Source: Nocardia pneumoniae NBRC 100136 (GTDB lineage Bacteria > Actinomycetota > Actinomycetes > Mycobacteriales > Mycobacteriaceae). Taken from it: a stretch of 64,000 bases of DNA. The notes below the pieces were generated by a model. That model made no database searches. It was not told the DNA's origin and saw nothing but the letters and a program-made list of their open reading frames with translations. Positions 16,333 to 25,149 of the stretch are shown here, in pieces. The DNA is taken from positions 124,001 to 188,000 of the forward strand of contig NZ_BAGF01000152.1 of the NCBI RefSeq assembly GCF_000308755.1, given 5' to 3'. Both the position numbers and the translations under genes were made by a program. Positions within the stretch are counted from its first letter, which is position 1; each line of letters begins with the position of its first letter.

Positions 16333-19092
16333 ATGTCCGGCACCAGAGTCGTCTCCTTCCGGGGAGTCGATGTGCTCGAAGATTTGCTGCGCTGGTTGGT
16401 GCGGCGGCCGCCGCGCGGCGAACGGACACTGCCGATGGTGGGCCTGTCCGGTGATCGCACCAACGTCGAGGCCTGCCTGGAGATGTTCGCCGCGGCGCTC
16501 GGCAGCGCGGTGCACGTGACCGTCGATGCGGCGCGTCCGCAACCGTTGCCCGAAGGCAGCTCCCTCGTGGAAGACACGACGCCGGGGTTGACGGCATTGC
16601 GCCAACTGCTCTACAGCCTGTGCAAGGGGCTGTCGGCCGATCGTTTCGGGCGGTTGCGCCCGTTGCCCTTTCGGCGCTACCGGTTGGCCGAATGGCTGAT
16701 GGCGCGCAAGCTCGAATCCGACAACGAGCTCGACGAGCTGGCGACGATGCTGCGCGAGAACCTGGGCCGATGGGGCGAGGAGCTGCTCGGCGAAGCGGAG
16801 CACTCGGTGGGGCCGCTGCAACGCATCCTGTTGGGGATGTTGCGAATCGTGTTGCCGACGGCGGTGTTCCGTGCGCGTACCGGCGGACGGATCCCCGGCG
16901 TCGGGCGCGAGTTCCGCTGGTTCATGCGTCAGCAGTATCTGGCGCCGGAGCAATCCAGCCAGTTCGTGGGATTCGCCCACCGGCTCACCGAGGGCGCCCG
17001 CAGGCACGAGCACGCGGAGCAACTGGCCAAACTGCTGGTGCACGCGTTTCTCGAGGATCTGCGGGTGGCCTACCGCCGTCGGTGGTGGAGCGTCGGCGCG
17101 GCGCGGCGAACCACCTATCCCGTCGTCGTCCTGCGCGCTCTCGACGCCGAAGTCGGTCAACGGCTGGTGGATCTGATCAACGACATCCGCAACGAGACCG
17201 GCAAGGACGACCCGCTGCTGGTGGTGATCGGCGCCAGGACACCGCCGCCCGACGTGGCCGCGCGACCGGCGTATCGAGTGCGGCGGATATACGAGATCTG
17301 GGTGGACGAACTACCGGTCGCGCGGCAGCGCCAGCGACCGAGGGCCTGGCAGCTGTGGTTCGCGGTGCCGGCGACCGGACCCGACGATGACGAGCCGGAT
17401 CCGTTCCGCCGGATCCAAGCGCCCGCGCCGCCGTGGTGGGCGAGCCGGGCCATGTCGATGAGCATCGTCCTGCTGGTTGTCTTGCTCGCGGTGGCGGCGG
17501 GCGGATTCGCGGTGTGGCGGCCGTGGCGGTCGGGGCCGCCCGCGTGCGACGCGGGCGAAGCCGTGCGGTGGGTGCGCGTCGTGCCGGGCGAGGACGGCAA
17601 CTGCATCGGTTTCAGCGCTTACGATCCCGATGATCCGGCCACCGGCGGTCGCGGCTTCCTGTTCGCCGGAGACGAGCCGGGCAGTCGACGCCTGGTGGAG
17701 GCGCAGCGGCGGGTGTACGGGCAGAATCTGCGTGCCGAGCAGCTCGCCCGTGCGCAGCCGGCCCGGCCGCTGTTCACGCTCGTCTATTTCGGCCAGCTCA
17801 CCGGTGTTCCAGGCGACTACCCGGCGCAGAGCGAGGACATCGAGGGACTCGCGCTCGCCCAGTACCACGCGCTCGAATCGGTGGCGCCGTCGGAGGCGGT
17901 CACACCGGACACCGTCCCGCTGATCCGGCTGTTGCTGGCCAACACCGGTCCGGCCAACCTGCAGGGCGAGCAGGTCGTGGATCTGCTGGACCCGCTGATC
18001 CGCGCCGAGCCGAGCATCGTCGGGGCGGTCGGACTCGATCAGAGCCGTACCGCCACGCTGGCCATGATCAACGCGCTGACCGGGCTCGGCCTGCCGATGG
18101 TGGCGCCGAGCCTGTCGGCCGACGAGATGGTGCGGTCCTCGCCGCTGTATTTCCAGATCGCCGCGCCGAACTACGCGATCGCCGACATGATCAGGCAGTA
18201 TCTGAACTCCCTTCCCGGGCTGGCCGGGCGTGGGGTGCGGATCTACCACCGCCCCGATCCGACTGATCTCTACACCGAGAACATGGCCCAGGACCTGCAC
18301 ATCCTCGCCGACGACGGGCGTGCGATCTGGGACGGGTCGTGGGACCTGCGCGACGCGTTCGTCAGCGCGGACGGCACCGACGCCTGCGAGCAGGTGCTGT
18401 TCTTCGCCGGGCGGGATTCGGAGTTCCCCGATTTCCTGCAGAGCCTCAACAAAGCCTGCGGCGATCAGCGCGTCATGCTGATCGCGGACGATTCGGTGAA
18501 CCGGTTCATGGCCAGCGCCGAGCGGCGGAGGGCGGCCAACAGCGCACGCCCGCTGGTCTATGTGGCCAAAGCCAGCCTGGTCACCTGCCGGAACAAGGGC
18601 CAGGGATTCCGCAGCCGCGTCGAGTTCTACAACCTCGCCACCACCGTGGATCCGGAGATACCCAGTTGGAACGCCTGCGCCGAGACGGACAAGCCCTTGG
18701 GGCAACGGGTTCAGCTGCATCCGCTGGGCGAGCGCGTCGCGTTGACCTATGACGCGGTCGGCTTGTTCGTGCGGGCCGTGCAGGCGTTGGCCCCCGCCGT
18801 CTCCAGCGCCTGGACCGAGCCGATCCCGATCAGCGCGGCCGCGGTGTGGGCCGCGCTGCGTGATCTGCCGCGTCAACCGGTGATCGAATCCAGCAGCGGC
18901 GTGCTGGATTTCTCGGTCAGCCAGGGCGCGTACGCGGGCCGGGTGGCGCACGACAAATGGGTGGGCCTGCTCAGTGTGGAGCAGATCTGGGACCCCTCGA
19001 CCACCGCCGAGCCCGTGATGATCTACGGCTGCGGCCGGGCCACCGCGACCGACACCGCGCAGTGCCGTCCCTACCCGCTGGGCCGCGGCTGA
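16333..19092 (+). CDS. membrane-anchored periplasmic-binding-fold protein
   Basis: A 919-residue protein in two halves joined by one membrane helix. Residues 1-370 are cytoplasmic, starting with LPMVGLSGDRTNVEACLEMF, which sits where a STAND/AAA P-loop would be but lacks the GKT lysine. The transmembrane helix SIVLLVVLLAVAAGGFAVW is at about 376-397. The outer half resembles type-1 periplasmic binding proteins of the amino-acid ABC/receptor type (VGAVGLDQSRTATLAMINAL, VLFFAGRDSEF, LTYDAVGLFVRAVQAL). It probably senses or binds a ligand outside and signals inside. ATG 16333 is chosen because the 38 codons upstream lack the third-position G/C bias. Its end overlaps the convergent MFS gene by 22 bp. 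Confidence 0.75.
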   Translation: MSGTRVVSFRGVDVLEDLLRWLVRRPPRGERTLPMVGLSGDRTNVEACLEMFAAALGSAVHVTVDAARPQPLPEGSSLVEDTTPGLTALRQLLYSLCKGLSADRFGRLRPLPFRRYRLAEWLMARKLESDNELDELATMLRENLGRWGEELLGEAEHSVGPLQRILLGMLRIVLPTAVFRARTGGRIPGVGREFRWFMRQQYLAPEQSSQFVGFAHRLTEGARRHEHAEQLAKLLVHAFLEDLRVAYRRRWWSVGAARRTTYPVVVLRALDAEVGQRLVDLINDIRNETGKDDPLLVVIGARTPPPDVAARPAYRVRRIYEIWVDELPVARQRQRPRAWQLWFAVPATGPDDDEPDPFRRIQAPAPPWWASRAMSMSIVLLVVLLAVAAGGFAVWRPWRSGPPACDAGEAVRWVRVVPGEDGNCIGFSAYDPDDPATGGRGFLFAGDEPGSRRLVEAQRRVYGQNLRAEQLARAQPARPLFTLVYFGQLTGVPGDYPAQSEDIEGLALAQYHALESVAPSEAVTPDTVPLIRLLLANTGPANLQGEQVVDLLDPLIRAEPSIVGAVGLDQSRTATLAMINALTGLGLPMVAPSLSADEMVRSSPLYFQIAAPNYAIADMIRQYLNSLPGLAGRGVRIYHRPDPTDLYTENMAQDLHILADDGRAIWDGSWDLRDAFVSADGTDACEQVLFFAGRDSEFPDFLQSLNKACGDQRVMLIADDSVNRFMASAERRRAANSARPLVYVAKASLVTCRNKGQGFRSRVEFYNLATTVDPEIPSWNACAETDKPLGQRVQLHPLGERVALTYDAVGLFVRAVQALAPAVSSAWTEPIPISAAAVWAALRDLPRQPVIESSSGVLDFSVSQGAYAGRVAHDKWVGLLSVEQIWDPSTTAEPVMIYGCGRATATDTAQCRPYPLGRG

Positions 19093-20546
19093 GCGGCGGC
19101 CGCGCGGGTCGGCTCGCGGGTCGCGCTGAGCGGCTCGGCCAGCTCCTCCAGCGATCGCCGTTCGGCACGCACGCCGTACGCCAGCTCGACCAGCCCCGCG
19201 GCGAACATGGCGACCGCGCCGATGGTGAACGCCAGCGCGGTCCTGCCGGGGTCGCCCTCGTCGGACAGTTCGGCGAACACCAGCGGTCCCGCGACACCGC
19301 CCGCGACAGTCCCGATCGCGTAGAAGAAGGCGATGGCCATCGCCCTGGTCTCCATCGGAAAGATCTCGCTGACGGTCAGATACGCCGCGCTCGCCCCGCA
19401 CGAGGCGACGAACAGCACGGCGGTCCAGCAGGCGGTGAGCGTCACGGCGGACAACTGGCCCGCCGCGAAGAGCCATGCGGTGGCGAGCAGGAGCACGGCC
19501 GAACCGAGGTAGCTGCCCGCGATCATCGGTTTGCGTCCGACCGTGTCGAAAAGCCTGCCCAGCAGCAGCGGGCCGAGGAAGTTGCCGAGACAGAGGACGG
19601 CGAAGTAGTAGCCGACCCGGTGGTCGGGAACACCGAACGCTCTGGACAGGATGAGCGCGTAGTTGAACGTGATGGCGTTGTAGAGGAACGCCTGTCCGAT
19701 GAACAGCGCCAGCCCGAGCGCGCTGCGGCGCGGATGATGCCGCACCATCACCGCCGCGATCTCGCGGAAGGAGATGGTGCGCCGCTGCCGGATGACGATC
19801 CGTTGCTCGGAGACGTCGTCCAACGCCGCGCCGGTGCCCGCGCGGACCTGCTGTTCGATCGCGGCGACGGTCCGCTCCGCGTCGCCCTCGTGGCCGTGGA
19901 TGAACATCCAGCGCGGGCTTTCCGGAACATGCCTGCGCACCACCAGGATGACCAGCCCGAACACGGCGCCGAGCGCGAAAGTCAAGCGCCAGCCCACATC
20001 CGGCGCGAACAGGTCGGTGTTCAGCGCGACGATGGACAGCAGCGCACCGCCGACCGCGCCGAGCCAGTAGGTGCCGTTGACGACGATGTCGACACGTCCG
20101 CGGTAGTGCCGCGGAATCAGCTCGTCGATCGCGGAGTTGATCGCCGCGTACTCGCCGCCGATGCCGAAGCCGGTGAGAAAGCGGAACAGCACGAACCACC
20201 ACATCGACAACGACAGTGCCGTCAGCGCAGTGGCGCAGAGGTACACCGCGAGGGTGACCAGGAACAGCTTCTTGCGGCCGAATCTGTCGGTCAGCCAACC
20301 GAAGAACAGCGCACCGGAACCTGCTCCAGCGACGTACATCGCCGCCGCGACACCGGAAACCTGTGCCGCCGTGATGTTCAGGCCGCTGCCCGGTTCCGAC
20401 AACCGGCTGGCCACGCTGCCGACGACGGTCACCTCGAGCCCGTCGAGGATCCATACCGACCCGAGCCCGATCACGATCATCCAGTGCCACCGCGACCACG
20501 GCAGACGATCCAGCCTGGCCGGAATATCGGTCGATATGGTCCGCAC
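19071..20546 (-). CDS. MFS transporter, sugar-porter type
   Basis: A 491-residue, 12-helix major facilitator. Motif A is GWLTDRFGRKKLFL between helices 2 and 3, with the second-half counterpart LLGRLFDTVGRKP. PESPRW after helix 6 is the sugar-porter hallmark, and DELIPRHYRGRVD is also typical. Relatives carry sugars, aromatic acids or niacin, so the substrate is open. It is transcribed toward the binding-fold gene, with a 22-bp overlap at the 3' ends. The C-tail is alanine/arginine-rich. Confidence 0.88.
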   Translation of the reverse strand: MRTISTDIPARLDRLPWSRWHWMIVIGLGSVWILDGLEVTVVGSVASRLSEPGSGLNITAAQVSGVAAAMYVAGAGSGALFFGWLTDRFGRKKLFLVTLAVYLCATALTALSLSMWWFVLFRFLTGFGIGGEYAAINSAIDELIPRHYRGRVDIVVNGTYWLGAVGGALLSIVALNTDLFAPDVGWRLTFALGAVFGLVILVVRRHVPESPRWMFIHGHEGDAERTVAAIEQQVRAGTGAALDDVSEQRIVIRQRRTISFREIAAVMVRHHPRRSALGLALFIGQAFLYNAITFNYALILSRAFGVPDHRVGYYFAVLCLGNFLGPLLLGRLFDTVGRKPMIAGSYLGSAVLLLATAWLFAAGQLSAVTLTACWTAVLFVASCGASAAYLTVSEIFPMETRAMAIAFFYAIGTVAGGVAGPLVFAELSDEGDPGRTALAFTIGAVAMFAAGLVELAYGVRAERRSLEELAEPLSATREPTRAAAAQPRPSG

Positions 20547-20661
20547 GGCTCACCACCTTCGCCAAAGACTGACGATCGGTTACCCGGAGCCGCCGCGACG
20601 AACCGTCTCGGTGGGCTAGGCTCGGTCCCGAGTGAAACGTGTTCTAGAAGGTGGTCCGCCG

Positions 20662-21318
20662 ATGAAGACGATCTTCGCGCTGTGGGGCGTTCGAGACCTG
20701 CTGCACGCCGATCTGGCGGCGCGGTTGCCCGGGACGGACGCTGTGCAGCTGAACGTCTCGGACGCCGCGGTCACGACGGCGATGCTGCGGATCACGACGT
20801 TCGACACGCCGGTGCAGGCCGTCGTCAGTGTGTGGTGGACCGCGGATCCGCGACCAGCCGAGGCGGCCGGAGTGCTCGGCGCGGTCGCCGAGCGGGTCGC
20901 CGGTTGGCACGTCGAGGAGGCAACTCCGATTCCGCCGCCGGTGGTCGCTGCGCTGGAGCGTGCGCCGGGGCTGTCGAACATCGCTTTCCTGCGCAAGCCG
21001 GACGACCTGCCGCACGCCGAATGGCTGGACCGCTGGCGCGGCCGTCACACGCCCGTCGCGATCGAGACCCAGGCCACGTTCGGCTATGTGCAGAACGTCG
21101 TGACCGGACCCGCCACCGACGACGCGCCCGCCATCGCGGGCATCGTGGAGGAACTGTTCCCGATCGAGGCGCTCACCGATCCGCACGCCTTCTACGGCAG
21201 CGGCGGTGACGACGCGGAGCTGGCGCGCCGCGTCGACCGGCTGATGACCAGCGTGGCGACCTTCGGCGGCGACCGGAACCTGGACGTCGTGCCCACCAGT
21301 CGATATCGGCTGCGGTGA
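20662..21318 (+). CDS. EthD-domain protein
   Basis: A 218-residue soluble protein with two dimeric alpha/beta-barrel-like halves. The second half has the EthD pattern FLRKPDDLPHAEWLDRWRG followed by RHTPVAIETQATFGYVQNVV. EthD-type proteins occur beside oxidative degradation enzymes; their function is mostly unknown. ATG 20662 is preferred (GAAGGTGG five bases before it) over the in-frame start ten codons earlier. It is divergent from the MFS gene and tail-to-tail with LysR. Confidence 0.7.
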   Translation: MKTIFALWGVRDLLHADLAARLPGTDAVQLNVSDAAVTTAMLRITTFDTPVQAVVSVWWTADPRPAEAAGVLGAVAERVAGWHVEEATPIPPPVVAALERAPGLSNIAFLRKPDDLPHAEWLDRWRGRHTPVAIETQATFGYVQNVVTGPATDDAPAIAGIVEELFPIEALTDPHAFYGSGGDDAELARRVDRLMTSVATFGGDRNLDVVPTSRYRLR

Positions 21319-21321
21319 CGC

Positions 21322-22200
21322 TCAGCGGTCGGAGGAATGTCCCGCCGATTCGCGTAGCGCTACGCGTGCGGCGCGCACCGCGGGATGGTTGCCGGTGCCG
21401 CGTCGATAGGCCAGGCGGGTCCGTCGACGCGTCGGCAGCGCGCTGAGTACGACGTCGGCCGGACATTCCCGCGCACCGAGTTCCGGGACCAACGCGACAC
21501 CCTGTCCCGCGGCGACGAGCGCGAGCACGGTGCCGAAGTCGTCGGCATGGTGACGGATGCGGGGTGTGAACCCGGCCGCCTCGCAGGCTCGCACGGTCAT
21601 CGTGTGGCACAGCGTGCCGGGAGTGCTTGCGATCCAAGGGCTTTCGCGGTGCGCCGCGAGCGGCTGCGTGCCGCGTGCGGCGAGATAGACGACCTCTTCG
21701 AACAACGGCTCGCTGTGCAGCGCGGGGTCGGCGGCGACCGGCACGTAGTCGTACTCCTGTACCAGCGCCACATCCAGCGTCTCGGCGCGCAGCGCGTCGG
21801 GCGCCAGCGCCGGATCCAGTTCGGTCACCCGCAGTTCCAGCCGGGGATGCGCGGTGCTCAGGGCGACGAGCGCGGAAGAGAGGAAGGTCCGCACCGCGGT
21901 GGGGAACGCTCCGATGCGCAGCGTTCCGGTCAACTCGGTGTTGGCCGTGGCCAGCTCGGCGGTGGCCTGCTCGAGTACCGCGAGAATCGTCTCCGTGTGC
22001 TCGACCAGGGCCAGGGCCGCCGGGGTCAGCGTCACCCGTCGGCCGGTACGCGCCAGCAATGGCACGCCCGCCTCACGTTCCAGCGCGGCGAGTTGCTGCG
22101 AGACGGCGGACGGTGTGTAGGCGAGCGCCTCGGCGACCGCCGCGATGGTCTCCCGGTGCGCGAGTTCCCGCAGCAGGCGCAGCTTCCGGACATCGAGCAT
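21322..22200 (-). CDS. LysR-family regulator
   Basis: A 292-residue LTTR with the N-terminal winged HTH MLDVRKLRLLRELAHRETIA plus AEALAYTPSAVSQQLAALER, then an effector-binding domain (TGTLRIGAFPTAVRTFL-like, LDVALVQEYDYVPV). It is divergent from a DapA-family gene. The shared intergenic region holds LysR-like dyads, so it probably regulates that gene and itself. The effector is unknown. Confidence 0.88.
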   Translation of the reverse strand: MLDVRKLRLLRELAHRETIAAVAEALAYTPSAVSQQLAALEREAGVPLLARTGRRVTLTPAALALVEHTETILAVLEQATAELATANTELTGTLRIGAFPTAVRTFLSSALVALSTAHPRLELRVTELDPALAPDALRAETLDVALVQEYDYVPVAADPALHSEPLFEEVVYLAARGTQPLAAHRESPWIASTPGTLCHTMTVRACEAAGFTPRIRHHADDFGTVLALVAAGQGVALVPELGARECPADVVLSALPTRRRTRLAYRRGTGNHPAVRAARVALRESAGHSSDR

Positions 22201-22212
22201 CAGCTCAGCTTA

Positions 22213-22241
22213 AGTTCTGCGATAGCAACGTGAACTGGTTC
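22213..22241. promoter_or_regulatory. candidate LysR operator
   Basis: AGTTC at 22213-22217 and GAACT at 22232-22236 form an inverted repeat; GAACTGGTTC at 22232-22241 is a second overlapping dyad. The location between divergent lysR and the aldolase gene fits a LysR box, including a T-N11-A type core. Confidence 0.4.
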
Positions 22242-22270
22242 TGATGCATTGCTGCGGTCAGGCTGGTGGC

Positions 22271-23206
22271 ATGACGCTCGCAGGTCTTTTCGTTCCGTTG
22301 ATCACGCCGTTCACCGCCGATGACGCGCTCGCCGCCGACGCTCTGGAACGACTCGCTCACGAGGTGCTCCGCGACGGCGCGACCGGGATCGTCGCGCTCG
22401 GAACCACCGGGGAACCTTCGACGCTGACCGATTCCGAACGCGCGCAAGTGATCGCCATCTGCGCGCGGGTGTGCCGGGAGCACGATGCGCCGCTGATCGT
22501 CGGCGCGGGATCGAACTCCACGACCGGCTCGGTCGAGGCTCTGGCGCGGCTCGACCCGGACAGCACCGCCGCGCTCACCGTGGTCCCGTACTACACCCGG
22601 CCCTCCGAAGCCGGGGTGGTCGAACATTTCCGCAGACTCGCCGCCGCCAGCCCGGTGCCATTGATCGTCTACCACGTCCCCTACCGGACCGGTCTTCCGC
22701 TCAGCGCGGACACCCTGCTCGAGCTCGCCGATCTGCCGAACGTGATCGGCCTCAAGCACGCCGTCGGCGCCATCGACGACCCCACCATCGCGCTGATGAG
22801 CGCGCGCCCGGCAGGCTTCGCGGTGCTGGCGGGCGATGACCGCTTCGCGGCGCCGCTGCTCGCTCTCGGCGCGTCCGGCGCGATCGCGGCCTCGGCGGCC
22901 GTGCACACCTCCTCGTTCGCCGCCCTGGTCGAGGCATGGCGCGCCGGACCGATCGAGGCGGCCCGGCTGCTCGGCCACCAGCTGGCGCCCTTGTCGGCCG
23001 CGCTATTCGCCGAACCCAATCCGGCGGTCATCAAAGCGGTGCTCGCGGCGCAGGGCCGCATTCCGAGTCCGGCGGTCCGATTGCCCCTGCTACCTGCCAG
23101 CGACGGGGCGACGCGAGCGGCGTTGACGGCGATTGCGGAATTCTCGGAACGAGGAACCGCGATTCGCTGGTGCGAACGGCGTGAAGGTGCCACGCTGAAG
23201 CGGTGA
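22271..23206 (+). CDS. DapA-family aldolase (dihydrodipicolinate synthase-like)
   Basis: A 311-residue class-I aldolase of the DapA/NAL family. It has the tandem threonines Thr45-Thr46 (ALGTTGE), Tyr134 (LIVYHVPYRTG) and Schiff-base Lys162 (NVIGLKHAVG). True DapA makes tetrahydrodipicolinate precursor for lysine, but many family members use other 2-oxo acids. The LysR partner and the following efflux gene suggest it may not be the housekeeping DapA. ATG 22271 is preferred over a start nine codons upstream. The stop overlaps the next gene's GTG. Confidence 0.82.
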   Translation: MTLAGLFVPLITPFTADDALAADALERLAHEVLRDGATGIVALGTTGEPSTLTDSERAQVIAICARVCREHDAPLIVGAGSNSTTGSVEALARLDPDSTAALTVVPYYTRPSEAGVVEHFRRLAAASPVPLIVYHVPYRTGLPLSADTLLELADLPNVIGLKHAVGAIDDPTIALMSARPAGFAVLAGDDRFAAPLLALGASGAIAASAAVHTSSFAALVEAWRAGPIEAARLLGHQLAPLSAALFAEPNPAVIKAVLAAQGRIPSPAVRLPLLPASDGATRAALTAIAEFSERGTAIRWCERREGATLKR

Positions 23207-24741
23207 CACAACCTCCGGATACACAGGCGGCCGGGCCCGGCCCGACGGCCGACAAGCTGGACGCGGCCGTCTTCAAGGTCGCGGGCGTGGTCGTGCTCGG
23301 CGCGATCATGTCGATTCTCGACATCACCGTCGTCAGCGTCGCGATCCCGACCTTCCAGCGCGAGTTCGACACCAGCTACGCCATCGCGGCGTGGACGATG
23401 ACCGGCTACACCCTCGCGTTGGCCACCGTGATTCCGCTGACCGGGTGGGCGGCCGACCGGTTCGGCACCAAGCGGCTCTACATCATGGCGCTGACCTTCT
23501 TCGTGCTCGGCTCGGTGCTGTGCAGCACGGCGTGGAACATCGAGTCGCTCATCGCGTTCCGGGTGATCCAGGGCATCGGCGGCGGCATGCTGATGCCGCT
23601 GGGCATGACGATCATGACGCACGCGGCGGGTCCGCAGCGGGTCGGCCGCGTGATGGCGGTGCTCGGCGTGCCGATGCTGCTCGGCCCGATCGGCGGCCCG
23701 ATCCTGGGCGGCTGGCTGATCGAGAACTTCAGCTGGCACTGGATCTTCCTGATCAACCTGCCGATCGGCGTGGTCGCGCTGGTGCTGGCGGTCATCGTGT
23801 TCCCCGGGGACAAGCCGGAGCCGTCGGAGTCGTTCGACTTCCTCGGCATGCTGTTGGCCTCGCCCGGTCTCGCGCTGTTCCTGTTCGGCGTCTCCTCCAT
23901 CCCCGGGGAGGGGACGGTCATCGCGGCGAAGGTGCTGATTCCCGCCGCCATCGGCGTGCTGCTGATGGTCGCGTTCGTGTTCCACGCGCTGCGCACCGAG
24001 CACCCGCTGATCGATCTGCACCTGTTCGGCAACCGCGCGCTGACCTTCGCGGTGCTCACCATGGTGCTGTTCGCGATCGCGTTCTTCGGCGCCGGTCTGC
24101 TGCTGCCGACCTATCTGCAGCAGGTGCGCGGTGAATCGGCGCTGCAAGCCGGTCTGCTGATCGCGCCGCAGGGCTTCGGCGCGATGCTCACCATGCCGGT
24201 CGCCGGTCGCCTGGTGGACAAGATCGGCCCCGGCAAGATCGTGCTCGTCGGCATCACGCTGATCTCGATCGGGACGGCCTACTTCGTCCAGCTCGACGCG
24301 GACAGCTCCTACGTGCCGATGATCGCCGCCCTGTTCGTGATGGGTCTTGGCATGGGCTGCACGATGATGCCGATCATGACCGCGGCCATCCAGACCCTGA
24401 CCCACCAGCAGGTGGCCCGCGGCTCGACGCTGATGAACATCGTCAACCAGACCGCCGGTTCCATCGGCACGGCGACGATGTCGGTGGTGCTGACCAACCT
24501 GCTGAACAACGAGCCGCTCGCCCGCCCGGCGATCGCGGCGAACTTCGATCCCACGCTGGCGGGCAAGCTTCCGCCGGGTGCGGTGGAGACCGGTCTCCAG
24601 CAGGCGGCGCAGGCGTTCAGCCACACCTATGTGGTGGCGCTGGTGCTGATCGTGCTCACCTTGATCCCCGCGTTCTTCCTGCCGCGGACCAAGCCGACGA
24701 ATCCCGAGGTCGCCGAGGCGGCGACCGCGGTACACGCGTAG
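23203..24741 (+). CDS. DHA2-family MFS drug exporter
   Basis: A 512-residue, 14-helix-type exporter. Motif A is GWAADRFGTKRLYIM, motif C-like MLLGPIGGPILGGWLI is in helix 5, and helix 1 has the DHA2 signature LDITVVSVAIPTFQRE. These pumps expel hydrophobic compounds using the proton gradient. The GTG start overlaps the aldolase stop, so the two are coupled. The remnant of a TetR gene lies beyond its end on the other strand, suggesting the local repressor has been lost. Confidence 0.9.
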   Translation: MTQPPDTQAAGPGPTADKLDAAVFKVAGVVVLGAIMSILDITVVSVAIPTFQREFDTSYAIAAWTMTGYTLALATVIPLTGWAADRFGTKRLYIMALTFFVLGSVLCSTAWNIESLIAFRVIQGIGGGMLMPLGMTIMTHAAGPQRVGRVMAVLGVPMLLGPIGGPILGGWLIENFSWHWIFLINLPIGVVALVLAVIVFPGDKPEPSESFDFLGMLLASPGLALFLFGVSSIPGEGTVIAAKVLIPAAIGVLLMVAFVFHALRTEHPLIDLHLFGNRALTFAVLTMVLFAIAFFGAGLLLPTYLQQVRGESALQAGLLIAPQGFGAMLTMPVAGRLVDKIGPGKIVLVGITLISIGTAYFVQLDADSSYVPMIAALFVMGLGMGCTMMPIMTAAIQTLTHQQVARGSTLMNIVNQTAGSIGTATMSVVLTNLLNNEPLARPAIAANFDPTLAGKLPPGAVETGLQQAAQAFSHTYVVALVLIVLTLIPAFFLPRTKPTNPEVAEAATAVHA

Positions 24742-24750
24742 CACTCTCTG

Positions 24751-24785
24751 TCCCGAGATCGCTTGGTCGCCAGGCGATCTCGGGA
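24751..24785 (+). terminator. hairpin after the DHA2 exporter gene
   Basis: A perfect 12-bp inverted repeat TCCCGAGATCGC/GCGATCTCGGGA with an 11-nt loop, nine bases after the exporter's stop. There is no long T-run, but the stem is strong and well placed. Confidence 0.7.
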
Positions 24786-24892
24786 CTTCGCGGGAGATGG
24801 GCCGGGCCGGAGCGGCGGGCGACGGGGTTCTGCGCCGTGTAGCGCGAGTATCGGACATTCGAAGGTCCCGCTGGTGGCACGCCCTTTCCCGG

Positions 24893-25060
24893 TCAGTGGT
24901 TGCGGAGACCGTCGAGCACGATATCCAGGCAGCGCCGCCATGACGGCGTGCCGCTGGTTTCACCGAGCAGCGACAGCGCCACACCAGGTTGACGACGTCC
25001 GCATCCTCGCATGGGACATGTACCGCAGACGAGATCGGGCCGAGGAGGTCGTCGACGCGC
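24893..25060 (-). pseudogene. TetR regulator C-terminal remnant, frameshifted
   Basis: The minus-strand frame ending at 24893 gives ALSLLGETSGTPSWRRCLDI then VLDGLRNH, the typical last residues of TetR repressors linked to MFS pumps. Just upstream another frame gives DDLLGPISSAVHVPCEDADV then VNLV, which is the expected preceding part. One frame change near 24985 joins them. No N-terminal HTH is found before 25149. I read this as a decayed tetR next to the exporter. Confidence 0.55.
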
Positions 25061-25119
25061 TGAGCGTGTGATCACCCTGGAGGGTCCATGCTCCGCCGGG
25101 AATGGACCGGCAATACCGG

Positions 25120-25133
25120 TTTGTTATAACAAA
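25120..25133. promoter_or_regulatory. 14-bp perfect palindrome
   Basis: TTTGTTATAACAAA is a perfect palindrome in an otherwise GC-rich stretch, between the tetR remnant and the SRPBCC gene's 3' end. It could be the old TetR operator/promoter. Confidence 0.35.
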
Positions 25134-25149
25134 ATTCGATGAATAGTTG

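Noticed and set aside
17311..20565. 1084-codon minus-strand frame across the binding-protein and MFS genes
   Set aside because: It runs antisense to one gene and out of frame with the MFS gene, with no recognisable domain.
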